From the NCBI GenBank assembly GCA_900764695.1, contig CAAFOY010000030.1, positions 1-64,000 of the forward strand: DNA of 64,000 nucleotides, written 5' to 3'. How positions within the stretch are numbered: position 1 is the first letter of the stretch; the number at the start of each line of letters is the position of its first letter. Of the stretch, positions 17,660 through 27,403 are shown piece by piece. This DNA is from Lachnospiraceae bacterium (GTDB taxonomy: Bacteria; Bacillota_A; Clostridia; Lachnospirales; Lachnospiraceae). Position numbers and translations under genes: made by a program. The notes beneath the pieces were generated by a model. It ran no database searches, was not told the DNA's origin, and saw only the letters and a list, made by a program, of their open reading frames with translations.

Positions 17660-18208
17660 ATGAGCAATATTGGCAATTTTAAAAGAGTGGGACGTGAAGT
17701 TGTTTATAAGGGAAAGATTCTTGAGTTTTGTCAGGATGAAATCCAAACATCTAAAGGCCATCATGTAACATGGGATTTTCTTAACCACAAAGGTGCGGCA
17801 GCTATTGTGCCTGTAATGGATGATGGAAAGATTCTTATGGTTAAACAGTGGAGAAATGTTGTGAACAGAGTTTCTCTTGAAATTCCTGCAGGAGCAAAGG
17901 ACACTGTGGAAGAACCAACTCTTGAATGTGCAACAAGAGAGTTGGAAGAAGAGACTGGTTACAAACCGGGAAGAATGGAATTCCTCCACACAATAGTTCC
18001 GGCTGTTGCTTATTCAGGAGAAATAATAGATATTTATGTGGCATTTGATTTGCAGAAATCGCATCAGAATTTTGACGAGGACGAAGATATTGAATTGGCT
18101 GCATACACTATTGAAGAATTAATTGAAAAAGTTATGTCAAATGAAATTCAGGATGTAAAGACAATGGCAGCTATTTTGGCATATTATTATAAATACTGTA
18201 ATAAATAA
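17660..18208 (+). CDS. NUDIX hydrolase, ADP-ribose pyrophosphatase type
   Basis: A 182-residue NUDIX protein likely to hydrolyse ADP-ribose or similar sugar nucleotides. The NUDIX box is PAGAKDTVEEPTLECATREL followed by EEETGY (about 76-102). Between the Gly and the first catalytic Glu there is one residue more than the usual GX5E spacing. KQWRNVV and EIPAG upstream are typical of the ADPRase group. Placement before a SpoIIM-like gene and xerD matches nudF in B. subtilis. I am sure of the family, less so of the substrate. Confidence 0.85.
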   Translation: MSNIGNFKRVGREVVYKGKILEFCQDEIQTSKGHHVTWDFLNHKGAAAIVPVMDDGKILMVKQWRNVVNRVSLEIPAGAKDTVEEPTLECATRELEEETGYKPGRMEFLHTIVPAVAYSGEIIDIYVAFDLQKSHQNFDEDEDIELAAYTIEELIEKVMSNEIQDVKTMAAILAYYYKYCNK

Positions 18209-18263
18209 TAAAATAAAACATAGAATTTATAAAAAATGTGTGTGAATTACATTGAATATATTT

Positions 18264-18701
18264 ATGAAGAATTTTAAAATCTACACTTTTCTGCTTGGAA
18301 TAATTGTTGGAACAATTGTTTTTAATGTAATAAGTGTAGATTTTTCTTTTGAAGATATTTATAACATAAAAATAAATGATTTTATTGGAAATTTCATATT
18401 TGTAATCTTATATTTGATAAAGTATATAATTTTCTATTCAATACTTATGATTATAAAAGAGAAGAATGTAGTGGCGGCATTTCTCCTATTTGCTCAGGGG
18501 TTATATTTTTCAGGTTTAATTACAATAATAGTTTATACCCCAAATTATATTTGTATATGTGGAATAATAATTCTAATAACAAAAATAGCCATAATTTTAA
18601 CACTCTTTAATGAAATGCAGCTTAGAAAAAAGGTGATGTATGTTTTTGTTACAGTGATAATGGGAGGCTTTTTAGAAAATATTTTGATTTTTTTATTATG
18701 A
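18264..18701 (+). CDS. Small multi-spanning membrane protein, possibly a divergent SpoIIM
   Basis: A protein of about 145 residues with some five hydrophobic helices (about 8-26, 45-67, 73-93, 98-118, 125-145) and few charges. I do not recognise it firmly from sequence. Its position, between a NUDIX ADPRase and xerD, is where B. subtilis carries spoIIM (nudF-spoIIM-fur-xerD-drm), and AFLLFAQGLYFSGL resembles a SpoIIM membrane segment. SpoIIM is part of the engulfment DMP complex of sporulation. It is shorter than usual (about 200). The start is uncertain: ATG at 18264 or TTG at 18252, both with weak ribosome sites. Confidence 0.5.
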   Translation: MKNFKIYTFLLGIIVGTIVFNVISVDFSFEDIYNIKINDFIGNFIFVILYLIKYIIFYSILMIIKEKNVVAAFLLFAQGLYFSGLITIIVYTPNYICICGIIILITKIAIILTLFNEMQLRKKVMYVFVTVIMGGFLENILIFLL

Positions 18702-18791
18702 AAAATAACTACATATGGTATTGAAAAAGCAAAAAATAATACATATATTGTATTACTTAAAAATAATAAGTTTTTTAAGAGAAAAATGTGT

Positions 18792-18820
18792 TTGATTTTC
18801 CCTTTAAAGCCTTATATAAT
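18792..18820 (+). promoter_or_regulatory. xerD promoter
   Basis: TTGATT at 18792-18797, a 17-bp spacer and a perfect TATAAT at 18815-18820, 38 bp before the xerD ATG. Confidence 0.75.
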
Positions 18821-18858
18821 AGGTATATCACGCTAAAAGCAGAGGATAGTGAGAAAAG

Positions 18859-19746
18859 ATGCAGAATATAATTGAAGAATTCATTTTACAATTGCATACT
18901 AAAAAGGATACTTCAAGCAATACTGAAATTTCATACAAAAGAGATCTTACAAAATTTTTTGAATATTTAAATATTGGCAGTATAGAAGAAATTAAAAATA
19001 TTACTAAGCATGATTTAGAAGAATACATAAAACATTTAAGTGACATTGGGAGAGCCACAACAACTATATCACGTAATGTCGCATCAATTAAGGCATTTTT
19101 TGCTTATTTATATGATGAAGAAATTATGAAGAGCAATCCTTCAGTGGGGGTAAAGGCGCCTAAAATTATTAAGAAGGTACCTGAAATTTTAACTGTAAGT
19201 CAGGTTGATGCATTGTTAGAACAGCCATCTAAAAATTCGCCTAAGGAATTAAGAGATAAGGCTATGTTGGAACTTTTATATGCAACAGGAATGAGAGTTA
19301 CTGAATTAATAACTCTGAAAATGGATGATGTAAATATGGCACAGGAATATGTGGTTTGCCACGATAGAAAGAAGGAGAGAATTGTTCCTTTTGGTTCGGA
19401 TGCAAAGAAGGCTTTAGTAAGGTATATAACAGATGGAAGAGAGTATTTGTTGGGAGATAACGAAGACAGCGTTATAATGTTCCCTAATTGTCAGGGTGGA
19501 GCAATGAGTCGCCAGGGCTTTTGGAAATTAATTAAGACGTATGGCAAAAAAGCGGGCATAGAGACAGAATTGACACCACATACATTAAGACATTCGTTTG
19601 CTTCCCATTTAGTTGAAAATGGGGCAGATTTAAAGTCTGTACAAGAAATGCTTGGACATTCTGATATATCAACAACACAGATTTATATGACATCCGGAAA
19701 TAAAAGAGTGCGAGAAGTATATGCCAAGGCACATCCGAAGGCATAA
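18859..19746 (+). CDS. xerD: Site-specific tyrosine recombinase XerD
   Basis: A 295-residue integrase-fold recombinase that resolves chromosome dimers at dif. The N-terminal SAM-like core-binding domain (1-90) precedes the catalytic domain with all active residues: Arg in ATGMRVTEL (about 148), Lys in RKKERIVPF, HTLRHSFA (His-x-x-Arg, about 242-249), His in LGHSD, and the nucleophile Tyr in QIYMTSG (about 277). The length and the drm/deoB neighbourhood fit XerD rather than an integron or phage integrase. It has its own promoter and terminator. Confidence 0.93.
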   Translation: MQNIIEEFILQLHTKKDTSSNTEISYKRDLTKFFEYLNIGSIEEIKNITKHDLEEYIKHLSDIGRATTTISRNVASIKAFFAYLYDEEIMKSNPSVGVKAPKIIKKVPEILTVSQVDALLEQPSKNSPKELRDKAMLELLYATGMRVTELITLKMDDVNMAQEYVVCHDRKKERIVPFGSDAKKALVRYITDGREYLLGDNEDSVIMFPNCQGGAMSRQGFWKLIKTYGKKAGIETELTPHTLRHSFASHLVENGADLKSVQEMLGHSDISTTQIYMTSGNKRVREVYAKAHPKA

Positions 19747-19818
19747 GATTTACTTTAAAAGAAAAGTTAAAGTAATGTGGTATGATTGAAAAGAATATTG
19801 AATATTATAAGTAGTGAG

Positions 19819-19848
19819 AAAGGAACAGCGTAGACTGTTCCTTTTTTA
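19819..19848 (+). terminator. Terminator after xerD
   Basis: A 10-bp stem, aaaggaacag (19819-19828) with ctgttccttt (19835-19844), has a 6-nt loop and a T run. It lies between xerD and the convergent DAHP synthase gene. Confidence 0.85.
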
Positions 19849-19902
19849 GTGTGGTATGTAGATTTATATAAGTGTAATGTGATTACACATTTCACACCAT
19901 CT

Positions 19903-20931
19903 TTAAGCTTCTTCAGCAATGATGTGTAATAATTTTTCAGTGTCATCCCATCCTAAGCATGGATCAGTAATTGATTTACCATAAATATGTTCATCAACTT
20001 TTTGGTTGCCACCTTCGATATAGCTTTCAATCATTAAGCCTTTTACAAAGCCCTTTAAGTCATTTGAATGTTTACGGTTATGCATGATTTCCTTAGCAAT
20101 ACGAATCTGCTCCATATATTTTTTGTTTGAATTTGAATGGTTACAGTCAATAACTAAAGCAGGATTAGCAAATCCCTTATCTTTGTACATTTCGTATAAG
20201 TTAACCATATCTTCGTAATGGTAGTTAGGAATGCACTGTCCGTACTGATTAACGGCACCACGTAAAATTGCATGTGCCAAATCGTTACCTGTTGTCTGAA
20301 CATCCCATCCTCTGTAAAGGAATGAATGAGATGACTGTGCTGCTTCAATAGAGTTAAGCATGATTGACAAGTCTCCACTTGTAGGATTCTTCATGCCTAC
20401 TGGAATATCCATACCGCTGGCTGTAAGTCTGTGCTGCTGATCTTCAACTGATCTTGCACCAACTGCCACATATGAAAGACAATCTGAAAAATATCTTGCA
20501 TTCTCAGGATAAAGCATTTCATCTGCAAGAGGAAATCCTGTATCTTCCATAATCTTTAAGAACATCTGTCTTATAGTAATTAAACCCTGAAGTAAGTCAG
20601 GTTTCTTTTCAGGATCAGGCTGATGAAGCATACCTTTGTAACCCTTACCTGTTGTACGAGGCTTGTTAGTGTAAACACGAGGAATAATAAAAAGCTTATC
20701 TTTAACTTCTTCCTGAACTCTTGCAAGTCTTCCAACATAATCTTCAACAGCTTCCTGATTATCTGCTGAACATGGTCCGATTATTACAGCAAATTTATCA
20801 CTTTCACCTGTAAAAATCTTTCTGATTTCTTCGTCATTGATTTGTTTCTGTTTTTCAACTGCCTCTGGAACAGGGTACATAGTTTTAATTTCCAAAGGTG
20901 TGGGTAATTTTCTAAAAAATGTGCTACTCAT
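19903..20931 (-). CDS. aroF: 3-deoxy-7-phosphoheptulonate (DAHP) synthase, type I (AroF/G/H-like)
   Basis: A 342-residue enzyme joining phosphoenolpyruvate and erythrose-4-phosphate in the first step of aromatic amino-acid synthesis. Characteristic segments are IIGPCSADN (about 50-58), RVYTNKPRTTGKGYKGM (about 85-101), ADEMLYPENARY, GMKNPTSGDLS and DCNHSNSNKKY. This is the enterobacterial-type class with an N-terminal extension, usually feedback-inhibited by an aromatic amino acid. AGGAG lies before the ATG. It interrupts the xerD-deoB order on the opposite strand, which suggests insertion by rearrangement. Which amino acid inhibits it cannot be read. Confidence 0.92.
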   Translation of the reverse strand: MSSTFFRKLPTPLEIKTMYPVPEAVEKQKQINDEEIRKIFTGESDKFAVIIGPCSADNQEAVEDYVGRLARVQEEVKDKLFIIPRVYTNKPRTTGKGYKGMLHQPDPEKKPDLLQGLITIRQMFLKIMEDTGFPLADEMLYPENARYFSDCLSYVAVGARSVEDQQHRLTASGMDIPVGMKNPTSGDLSIMLNSIEAAQSSHSFLYRGWDVQTTGNDLAHAILRGAVNQYGQCIPNYHYEDMVNLYEMYKDKGFANPALVIDCNHSNSNKKYMEQIRIAKEIMHNRKHSNDLKGFVKGLMIESYIEGGNQKVDEHIYGKSITDPCLGWDDTEKLLHIIAEEA

Positions 20932-20990
20932 AGTTGGTCTCCTTTTTCCCTATTAGAAATATATATTTGTTCAATAAATTTCTATAGGAC

Positions 20991-21018
20991 AGTATAACAT
21001 AAATGCCTTATTTTTCAA
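20991..21018 (-). promoter_or_regulatory. Promoter of the DAHP synthase gene
   Basis: On the minus strand, TTGAAA (21018-21013), a 16-bp spacer and TATACT (20996-20991), about 60 bp before the ATG. The leader is too short for a T-box or trp-type attenuator. Confidence 0.6.
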
Positions 21019-21208
21019 TAAAAAGGACATAAATGCAGAAGAAAAAGGTCAGAAAATGTGGTATAAATATGATAAAAGATAGTAGAAAATGAAAAAATAT
21101 AGTATAATGCATTTTAACAAAAATATTTTATGGGATTATAGTTCAGTAAGATTCTATGAATCTGTAATTATACAATAATGAAAAATAAAAGTAGAAAGGG
21201 GAAGTGAT

Positions 21209-22438
21209 ATGTTTAAAAGAGTGATTTGGATTATACTTGACAGTGTTGGCATTGGGGAATTGCCTGATGCAGATTTGTTTGGAGATGTGGGAGCGGACAC
21301 ATTAGGACACATTTTCGAAACAATTAAAGATTATAATCTACCTAATATGGGAAAATTAGGACTTGGAAACATTGATGGAATAGCAGAATCTATTAAGAAA
21401 TCAGATGCTACAGACCATGACATAATATCCGGTTCTGCCAAGAAATTGGAGCCTGTAGGTATATATGGAAAGGCTAAGGAAGTATCTGCCGGAAAGGATA
21501 CAACAGTTGGTCATTTTGAAATGACAGGTATTTGGACTAAACAGAAGTTTCCAACTTATCCTAATGGTTTTCCTAAAGAGATAATAGACAGATTTATTGA
21601 AGAGTCAGGAATACCGGGAGTGTTGTGCAATGGAGTGGCTTCAGGAACAGAAGTTATAAAACAGTATGGAGTTGAACATGAAAAGACTAAGAAACCTATT
21701 GTTTATACTTCAGCGGACAGCGTATTTCAAATTGCCTGTAACGAAGATGTGTACTCACCTGAAGAATTGTACAGAATATGTATGGTTGCACGAAAGATTC
21801 TTGTTGGGAAAAATCAGGTTGCGAGAGTAATTGCAAGACCTTTTGTGGACAAAAATGGAGTTTACACAAGAACATCTAATAGAAAGGATTTTTCAGTTGA
21901 ACCGGAAGATGGTAACCTTTTAGATGTTTTAAACAAGAATAATATTAATGTATGGGCTGTTGGAAAAATAAATGATATTTTCTGCGGAAAAGGAATAAAT
22001 AAGGCAGTTCACATTGAAAACAATATGGACGGAGTTGATAAGACTTTAATGCTTATGAATGAAATGGACAAGGGACTTATTTTTACGAATCTTGTAGAAT
22101 TTGACTCTAAATGGGGCCACAGAAGAGATGTGGACGGGTATAGCAGGGGGCTTGTGGATTTTGATAACCGATTACCTGAAATTATCAGTAATCTTAGAGA
22201 TGATGACTTGCTTATAATAAATGCAGACCATGGATGTGATCCGACTTTTAAGGGAACAGATCACACAAGAGAATACATTCCGGTTCTTATGTATGGAAAA
22301 AAAGCAAAAAGTGGGGTGAATCTTCACGTGTTGAATACTTTTGCAGACATAGGTCAGACAATTGCAGACAATTTTGGGTGCAAGATTTCTATGGGAACAA
22401 GCAGATTGGAGGAAATATGGAAAAACAATATCATATAA
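21209..22438 (+). CDS. deoB: Phosphopentomutase
   Basis: A 409-residue alkaline-phosphatase-superfamily enzyme that interconverts (deoxy)ribose 1- and 5-phosphates. Metal-binding and catalytic segments are [14 protein letters not shown] (about 8-21), [11 protein letters not shown] with the phosphorylated Thr (about 91-101), NADHGCDP and [14 protein letters not shown] (about 335-365). AAGGGGAAGTG lies before the ATG. It overlaps the uridine phosphorylase gene by 22 nt, so the two work together: the phosphorylase yields ribose 1-phosphate, which DeoB moves to ribose 5-phosphate. Confidence 0.96.
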   Translation: MFKRVIWIILDSVGIGELPDADLFGDVGADTLGHIFETIKDYNLPNMGKLGLGNIDGIAESIKKSDATDHDIISGSAKKLEPVGIYGKAKEVSAGKDTTVGHFEMTGIWTKQKFPTYPNGFPKEIIDRFIEESGIPGVLCNGVASGTEVIKQYGVEHEKTKKPIVYTSADSVFQIACNEDVYSPEELYRICMVARKILVGKNQVARVIARPFVDKNGVYTRTSNRKDFSVEPEDGNLLDVLNKNNINVWAVGKINDIFCGKGINKAVHIENNMDGVDKTLMLMNEMDKGLIFTNLVEFDSKWGHRRDVDGYSRGLVDFDNRLPEIISNLRDDDLLIINADHGCDPTFKGTDHTREYIPVLMYGKKAKSGVNLHVLNTFADIGQTIADNFGCKISMGTSRLEEIWKNNII

Positions 22439-23178
22439 AACTTTCAAGTGAAGATATAGGAAAATATGTTATTTTGCCGGGAGACCCGGGAAGATGTAAA
22501 GAGATTGCTAAATATTTTGATGAACCTAAATTTGTTACATCAAATAGAGAATATACAACATATACGGGGACTATTTTAGGAGAAAAAGTTTCAGTAACAT
22601 CTACAGGAATAGGAGGCCCGTCGGCAGCAATTGCAATGGAAGAATTAGTGGCCTGTGGCGCACATACTTTTGTAAGAATAGGAACTTGCGGAGGAATTAA
22701 TACTAAAGTTAAGTCAGGTGATATGGTTATAGCAACAGGCGCAATAAGAATGGAGGGTACAAGTAGGGAGTATGCTCCAATAGAATATCCTGCAGTACCT
22801 GATTTTCAGGTTGCTACAGCGTTGGTTCAGGCGTGCAAAGAGTTAAATAAACCATATCATTGTGGAGTTGTTCAGTGTAAGGATTCTTTTTATGGACAGC
22901 ATAATCCTAACAGAATGCCAGTTTCTTATGAATTACTTAACAAATGGGAAGCCTGGAAAAGGTTAGGTGTACTTGCAAGTGAAATGGAATCAGCAGCTTT
23001 GTTTACTGTTGCAGATTCTTTGGGGGTAAGATGTGGTTCTGTTTTCAATGTTATTTGGAATCAGGAAAGAAAAGCATTAGGGTATGAGGAACCGGACTGT
23101 CTAAATACTGACATTGCTGTCAGAGCAGCGGTTTTGGCAATAAAACTATTAATAGAGGAAAGTAAAAATGACAGATAA
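22417..23178 (+). CDS. udp: Uridine phosphorylase (nucleoside phosphorylase-I family)
   Basis: A 253-residue NP-I enzyme that phosphorolyses a nucleoside, here most likely uridine. The phosphate-binding [14 protein letters not shown] lies at about 17-30, [14 protein letters not shown] near 88-101, [17 protein letters not shown] near 153-169, and the ribose-binding SEMESAALF near 188-196. The QCKDSFYGQ segment fits uridine rather than purine phosphorylases. The start at 22417 has GGAGG upstream and lies within the end of deoB; an in-frame ATG at 22378 does not have a ribosome site. Related Firmicutes carry a purine phosphorylase at this spot. Confidence 0.85.
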   Translation: MEKQYHIKLSSEDIGKYVILPGDPGRCKEIAKYFDEPKFVTSNREYTTYTGTILGEKVSVTSTGIGGPSAAIAMEELVACGAHTFVRIGTCGGINTKVKSGDMVIATGAIRMEGTSREYAPIEYPAVPDFQVATALVQACKELNKPYHCGVVQCKDSFYGQHNPNRMPVSYELLNKWEAWKRLGVLASEMESAALFTVADSLGVRCGSVFNVIWNQERKALGYEEPDCLNTDIAVRAAVLAIKLLIEESKNDR

Positions 23179-25327
23179 TAAAAAAATAAGGTCTACGCTA
23201 AGTAAAAAAGTAAAAAAAACAAAAGATTCTTTTCATACAGCATATAATAAACATACAATTTATATGTATATTGTAGTTGCCTTAGTATTAACCTTTATAG
23301 TTGAAATGATTGCAGGTATTGCAGCTTTTGATCACTCAAAGATGTATGGAGTTTATTTTCTTATAGGTTCTCCATATGTGTTCATATGTAATGCATTTAT
23401 AGTTATGATGACGTTATCTTTTACACTTTTGTTGAGAAATCGTATTTTTTGGATTAGTGTAATTTCAGTAATGTGGATAATACTTGGAGTTACCAACGGT
23501 GTGCTTGTGGCAACAAGGGTAACACCACTTACTGCATCAGATTTCAGATTAATTGACAGTGCTTTTTCAATTATGGACAAGTATTTTTCTATTTGGCAGA
23601 TTATTCTTGTTGTAATTGGAGTAATAGCAGCTTTGGCAGTTCTTGTGTTACTGTTTTTCAGGGCACCAAAAGTAGACCATAAGATTAAGTATGGACGAAA
23701 CATAGTTGCAATTGTTTTAATATGGGTTATTGGAATGGGTGCAATTAATTTGGGAATTGCTTCAGGTCTTATTAATAAGAAATTTGGAAACTTAAGAGAT
23801 AGTTATTTTAAATATGGCTTTGCATACTGTTTTACTAACAGCGTTTTAAATACGGGAATACAGAAGCCTAAAAATTATTCAGCAAGCTCAATTAAAAAGA
23901 TTGTTGATGAAGAAGAAAGTCAGGCAACGGAGGCAACAGAGAAGACACCTAATATTATTTTTCTTCAGTTAGAGTCATTCTTTGACCTTAATAATATGAC
24001 AAATATTAAGCTTTCAGATAATCCTGTACCTAATTTCGAAAAAATATACAATGAGTATCCAAGTGGATATTTAACTGTTCCGGTAGTTGGAGCAGGAACT
24101 GTAAATACTGAATTTGAAATAATGACAGGAATGAACCTTGACGATTTTGGATCAGGAGAACTTCCATTTAAGACTGTTTTAACAAATCATACAAGTGAAA
24201 GCATTTGCTATAACTTAAAAGAATACGGTTACAAATGTCACGCAATTCATAATAATACAGCAACATTTTATGGAAGAAATAAGGTATTTTCTAACCTTGG
24301 TTATGATACATTTTCATCTATAGAAACTATGAATATTACAGAATTTACTCCAACAGGATGGGCGAAAGATAAGTTCTTAAAAGATGAAATTTTGGATACA
24401 CTTGATCTTACAACTGAGCAGGATTTTATTTATGCAATTTCAGTTCAGGGACATGGGGCATATAGTGTTGACGACAGCTACGAATCAAAAATCAAAGTTA
24501 CAGGTTTAGATGACGAAAGTTTAACAAGGGAATATGAATATTATGCCGACCAGACCAGGGAAATGGATAAGTTTATAGGAAGTCTTGTTAAGGCTTTAAA
24601 GAAACGTAAAGAGGAAACCATACTTGTTATGTACGGAGATCATTTACCGTCTCTTGGTATAACTGCCGAAAATCTAAAGAATAAGAACGTATATCAGACT
24701 CAGTATGTTATTTGGAGTAATTTTGACAATGATTATTACAAAAACAAAAAGGTTAAGGCTTATCAGTTAGAGTCAAGAATTTTAAAGCCGCTTAAGATGA
24801 CAGCCGGAGTTATTAATAACTATACACAGTTCCATAGAAAGGACAGTGATTATAAGGAGAACCTTAAAAATTTGGCATATGACATGCTTTATGGTGATAA
24901 TTATGCCAGTGGTGAGGAAAATCCTTATGTTGCAACAGATTTGCAACTAGGAATACATCCGGCAAGGTTAACAAACATACAGCAGGTATATGAAGATGAT
25001 GTTATAGACGGATTTTTCTATGGTGAAAATTTTAATACTTACAGTAAGGTTTACATTAACGATGAAGAAATGGAAACAGACTTTATTGATAACAATACGT
25101 TAATGGTAAGAGACTGTAACATTAAATATGGCGACAAAGTAGTTGTATGCCAGCAGGACGCAGATGGAGTGATTTTAACTCAAACAGATGAGTTTACTTA
25201 TAGTGAAGATGAAATTAAACCACCTAATTATACGCCACCTGAAACAAAAAAGGCGAAAGCAACTAAAAAGTCAAAGAAATCTAAAAAGTCAAAGAAGAAT
25301 AAGGAAGCAGAAATAACTTCTAAATAA
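23168..25327 (+). CDS. LTA synthase-like membrane sulfatase
   Basis: A 719-residue protein with five membrane helices in the first 210 residues, then an extracellular alkaline-phosphatase/sulfatase domain (about 255-560). Active-site marks are [22 protein letters not shown] with the presumed nucleophile Thr at about 311, [20 protein letters not shown] and [10 protein letters not shown]. The family includes LtaS, which polymerises glycerol phosphate onto a glycolipid; whether this one makes lipoteichoic acid or decorates another polymer is open. The C-terminal tail is very Lys-rich ([11 protein letters not shown]), which might bind anionic wall polymer. It overlaps udp by 11 nt. Confidence 0.88.
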   Translation: MTDNKKIRSTLSKKVKKTKDSFHTAYNKHTIYMYIVVALVLTFIVEMIAGIAAFDHSKMYGVYFLIGSPYVFICNAFIVMMTLSFTLLLRNRIFWISVISVMWIILGVTNGVLVATRVTPLTASDFRLIDSAFSIMDKYFSIWQIILVVIGVIAALAVLVLLFFRAPKVDHKIKYGRNIVAIVLIWVIGMGAINLGIASGLINKKFGNLRDSYFKYGFAYCFTNSVLNTGIQKPKNYSASSIKKIVDEEESQATEATEKTPNIIFLQLESFFDLNNMTNIKLSDNPVPNFEKIYNEYPSGYLTVPVVGAGTVNTEFEIMTGMNLDDFGSGELPFKTVLTNHTSESICYNLKEYGYKCHAIHNNTATFYGRNKVFSNLGYDTFSSIETMNITEFTPTGWAKDKFLKDEILDTLDLTTEQDFIYAISVQGHGAYSVDDSYESKIKVTGLDDESLTREYEYYADQTREMDKFIGSLVKALKKRKEETILVMYGDHLPSLGITAENLKNKNVYQTQYVIWSNFDNDYYKNKKVKAYQLESRILKPLKMTAGVINNYTQFHRKDSDYKENLKNLAYDMLYGDNYASGEENPYVATDLQLGIHPARLTNIQQVYEDDVIDGFFYGENFNTYSKVYINDEEMETDFIDNNTLMVRDCNIKYGDKVVVCQQDADGVILTQTDEFTYSEDEIKPPNYTPPETKKAKATKKSKKSKKSKKNKEAEITSK

Positions 25328-25368
25328 AAGAATTTTAAACTTAAAAAATATGAATATATATGTTTTTT

Positions 25369-25405
25369 CTCCATTACAATATAATAAATGTAGTGGAGTT
25401 TTTTT
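25369..25405 (+). terminator. Terminator whose stem carries the next gene's ribosome site
   Basis: A 10-bp stem, ctccattaca (25369-25378) with tgtagtggag (25389-25398, one G-U pair), is followed by seven T. The GGAG at 25395-25398 is also the only Shine-Dalgarno candidate for the ATG at 25409. Confidence 0.8.
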
Positions 25406-25408
25406 GTT

Positions 25409-26572
25409 ATGAAAAAAATGATAGCAATAGTAATGGTAATTGTAATAATATCGCAGATTCCTGTTTTTGGCGAAGAAAGTCATGAACTTAATATTGATTC
25501 AAAATCATGCGTATTAATGGAAAGCAGTACAGGAATGGTTTTGTATGAAAACAATCAGAATGAAAAACTTAGTCCTGCAAGCATAACCAAAATAATGACT
25601 TTGGTACTTATTTTTGATGCAATACATAGTGGAAAAATAAAGCTTACGGATGTGGCAACAACAAGTGCTTATGCCAAAAGTATGGGAGGCTCTCAGGTTT
25701 TTCTGGAAGAGGGAGAAACCCAGACTGTGGAAACACTTATAAAGTGTATTATTATTGCTTCCGGAAATGATGCTTCTGTTGTAATGGCAGAAATGATTGC
25801 AGGTTCGGAAGAAGCATTTGTTAAGAAAATGAATGAAAGGGCAAAAAGTCTTGGAATGAACAACACTCATTTTATTGACTGCTGCGGGCTTACGGATTCT
25901 GATGACCATTATACAACTGCAAAGGATGTGGCTTTAATGTCCAGAGAGTTAATTGAAAAATATCCTGAAATATTTAAGTATTCGACAATATGGATGGAGT
26001 CAATAACCCATAAGACAAAGGCGGGAGAAAAAGAATTTGTACTGTCTAATACCAATAAGCTTTTAAAAACCAATCAGTATGTAAAAGGTCTTAAAACAGG
26101 AAGCACCTCAAAAGCAAAATACTGTGTGTCAACGGTGGCAGAAAAGGATGGCGTTCAGTTAATTGCCGTGGTTATGGCTGCACCTGATTATAAAATAAGA
26201 TTTAAGGAATCAGAAAAACTGATTAACTACGGATTTTCCAATTGTAAGGTTTACACTGACAATGACGGATATAAAACGAAAATAAAAGTAACCAATGGAA
26301 AGAAAGACAAAGTTGACATTTCAACTAACAGGTTTTCTTACGTAGATACAAAAGGAAGGGACCTTTCAAAAGTAACAAAAAAGGTATTTGTAAATAAAAA
26401 AGTGAAGGCTCCTGTTAAGAAAAATCAAAAAGTAGGCTATATTGAATATTATCTTAATGACAAATCAATTGGAAAAAGTGACATAGTAAGTGTTACAAAT
26501 GTGGAAAAAGCAGACTATTTTCATACAATAAAATCTTTTGGCTTGCGATTACTACAATTACAGTATTCTTAA
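25409..26572 (+). CDS. Serine-type D-Ala-D-Ala carboxypeptidase (PBP5/DacF-like, S11)
   Basis: A 387-residue exported penicillin-binding protein that trims the terminal D-Ala of peptidoglycan stem peptides. It has a signal peptide (about 1-21, cleavage near VFG), the SxxK motif SPASITKIM (about 51-59), the SxN motif IIASGNDASVV (about 113-123), the KTG motif LKTGSTSKAK (about 227-236) and a C-terminal beta-rich PBP5_C part. It ends with a possible amphipathic anchor helix (FHTIKSFGLRLLQLQY). In B. subtilis dacF lies near drm-pupG; this order fits. Initiation depends on a GGAG within a terminator stem. Confidence 0.93.
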   Translation: MKKMIAIVMVIVIISQIPVFGEESHELNIDSKSCVLMESSTGMVLYENNQNEKLSPASITKIMTLVLIFDAIHSGKIKLTDVATTSAYAKSMGGSQVFLEEGETQTVETLIKCIIIASGNDASVVMAEMIAGSEEAFVKKMNERAKSLGMNNTHFIDCCGLTDSDDHYTTAKDVALMSRELIEKYPEIFKYSTIWMESITHKTKAGEKEFVLSNTNKLLKTNQYVKGLKTGSTSKAKYCVSTVAEKDGVQLIAVVMAAPDYKIRFKESEKLINYGFSNCKVYTDNDGYKTKIKVTNGKKDKVDISTNRFSYVDTKGRDLSKVTKKVFVNKKVKAPVKKNQKVGYIEYYLNDKSIGKSDIVSVTNVEKADYFHTIKSFGLRLLQLQYS

Positions 26573-26638
26573 AAACTATTGAAAAAAACAGGTTTTTTTT
26601 GTAAAATCATAAATTGTACTAAAAGAAGAGAGAAAATT

Positions 26639-27382
26639 ATGGAATTAGAAGTTAAGTTACAGGTTTTTGAAGGACCTTTAGATTTATTATTACATTTAAT
26701 TGAAAAGAATAAAGTAGATATATATGACATTCCAATTGTTGAAATTACGGAACAGTATCTTGATTATGTAAGCAAGATGCCTAAAGATGATTTGGATTTG
26801 GCAAGTGAGTTCCTTGTAATGGCAGCAACTCTTATTGATATTAAGAGTAAGATGCTTCTTCCTAAAGAAGTTGATGAGAATGGTGAAGAGATTGATCCAA
26901 GAGCAGAACTTGTTGAAAAGCTGATTGAGTATAAGGTATACAAGTATGCGGCTGTGGAACTGCGCGACATGCAGGTTTATGCAGGAAAGTCATTATATAA
27001 AGAACCTACAATTCCTGACGAGGTGGCAAAATATGCACCTCCGGTAGATTTAGATAATCTTCTTAAGGATGTGGACCTTGAAAAATTAAATGAGATTTTT
27101 AAGATGGTGTTAAAAAGACAGATGGATAAAATTGATCCGGTTAGAAGCACCTTTGGGAAAATCGAAATGGAAGAAGTAAGTCTTCCTGAAAAAATAGATT
27201 ATGTGGCAAACAAGGTTAAGAAAAAGAAGAGATGCAGCTTTAAGCAGTTGCTTGAAGAACAAAGTTCAAAGATGGAAGTTATTGTTTCATTTTTGGCGGT
27301 GCTTGAATTAATTAAAATAGGTCAGATTGAGGTTCATCAGGAAAGAACATTTGACGATATTTATATTGATTCAATAGAATAA
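26639..27382 (+). CDS. scpA: Segregation and condensation protein A (kleisin)
   Basis: A 247-residue kleisin that bridges SMC heads in the condensin complex. The N-terminal signature VFEGPLDLLLHLIEKNKVDI (about 7-26) and C-terminal winged helix (from about 180) are clear. I chose the ATG at 26639, preceded by AGAAGAGAG; the frame extends back to 26579 but through a poor leader. scpB follows 21 nt later. The SMC partner is encoded in the same window at 55807-59367. An AT-only hairpin at about 26581-26600 may weakly end the upstream transcript. Confidence 0.94.
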   Translation: MELEVKLQVFEGPLDLLLHLIEKNKVDIYDIPIVEITEQYLDYVSKMPKDDLDLASEFLVMAATLIDIKSKMLLPKEVDENGEEIDPRAELVEKLIEYKVYKYAAVELRDMQVYAGKSLYKEPTIPDEVAKYAPPVDLDNLLKDVDLEKLNEIFKMVLKRQMDKIDPVRSTFGKIEMEEVSLPEKIDYVANKVKKKKRCSFKQLLEEQSSKMEVIVSFLAVLELIKIGQIEVHQERTFDDIYIDSIE

Positions 27383-27403
27383 TATACTAGGCAGGTTTAA
27401 TAT

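Noticed and set aside
18859..19746. Integrase of a mobile element
   Set aside because: The tyrosine recombinase sits in the conserved xerD neighbourhood with no attachment sites, excisionase or cargo genes around it.
20932..21208. T-box or riboswitch before the DAHP synthase or deoB
   Set aside because: The minus-strand leader is only about 60 nt and the plus-strand leader shows only a small agattc/gaatct hairpin; no T-box motif (tgGGTGG-like) is present.
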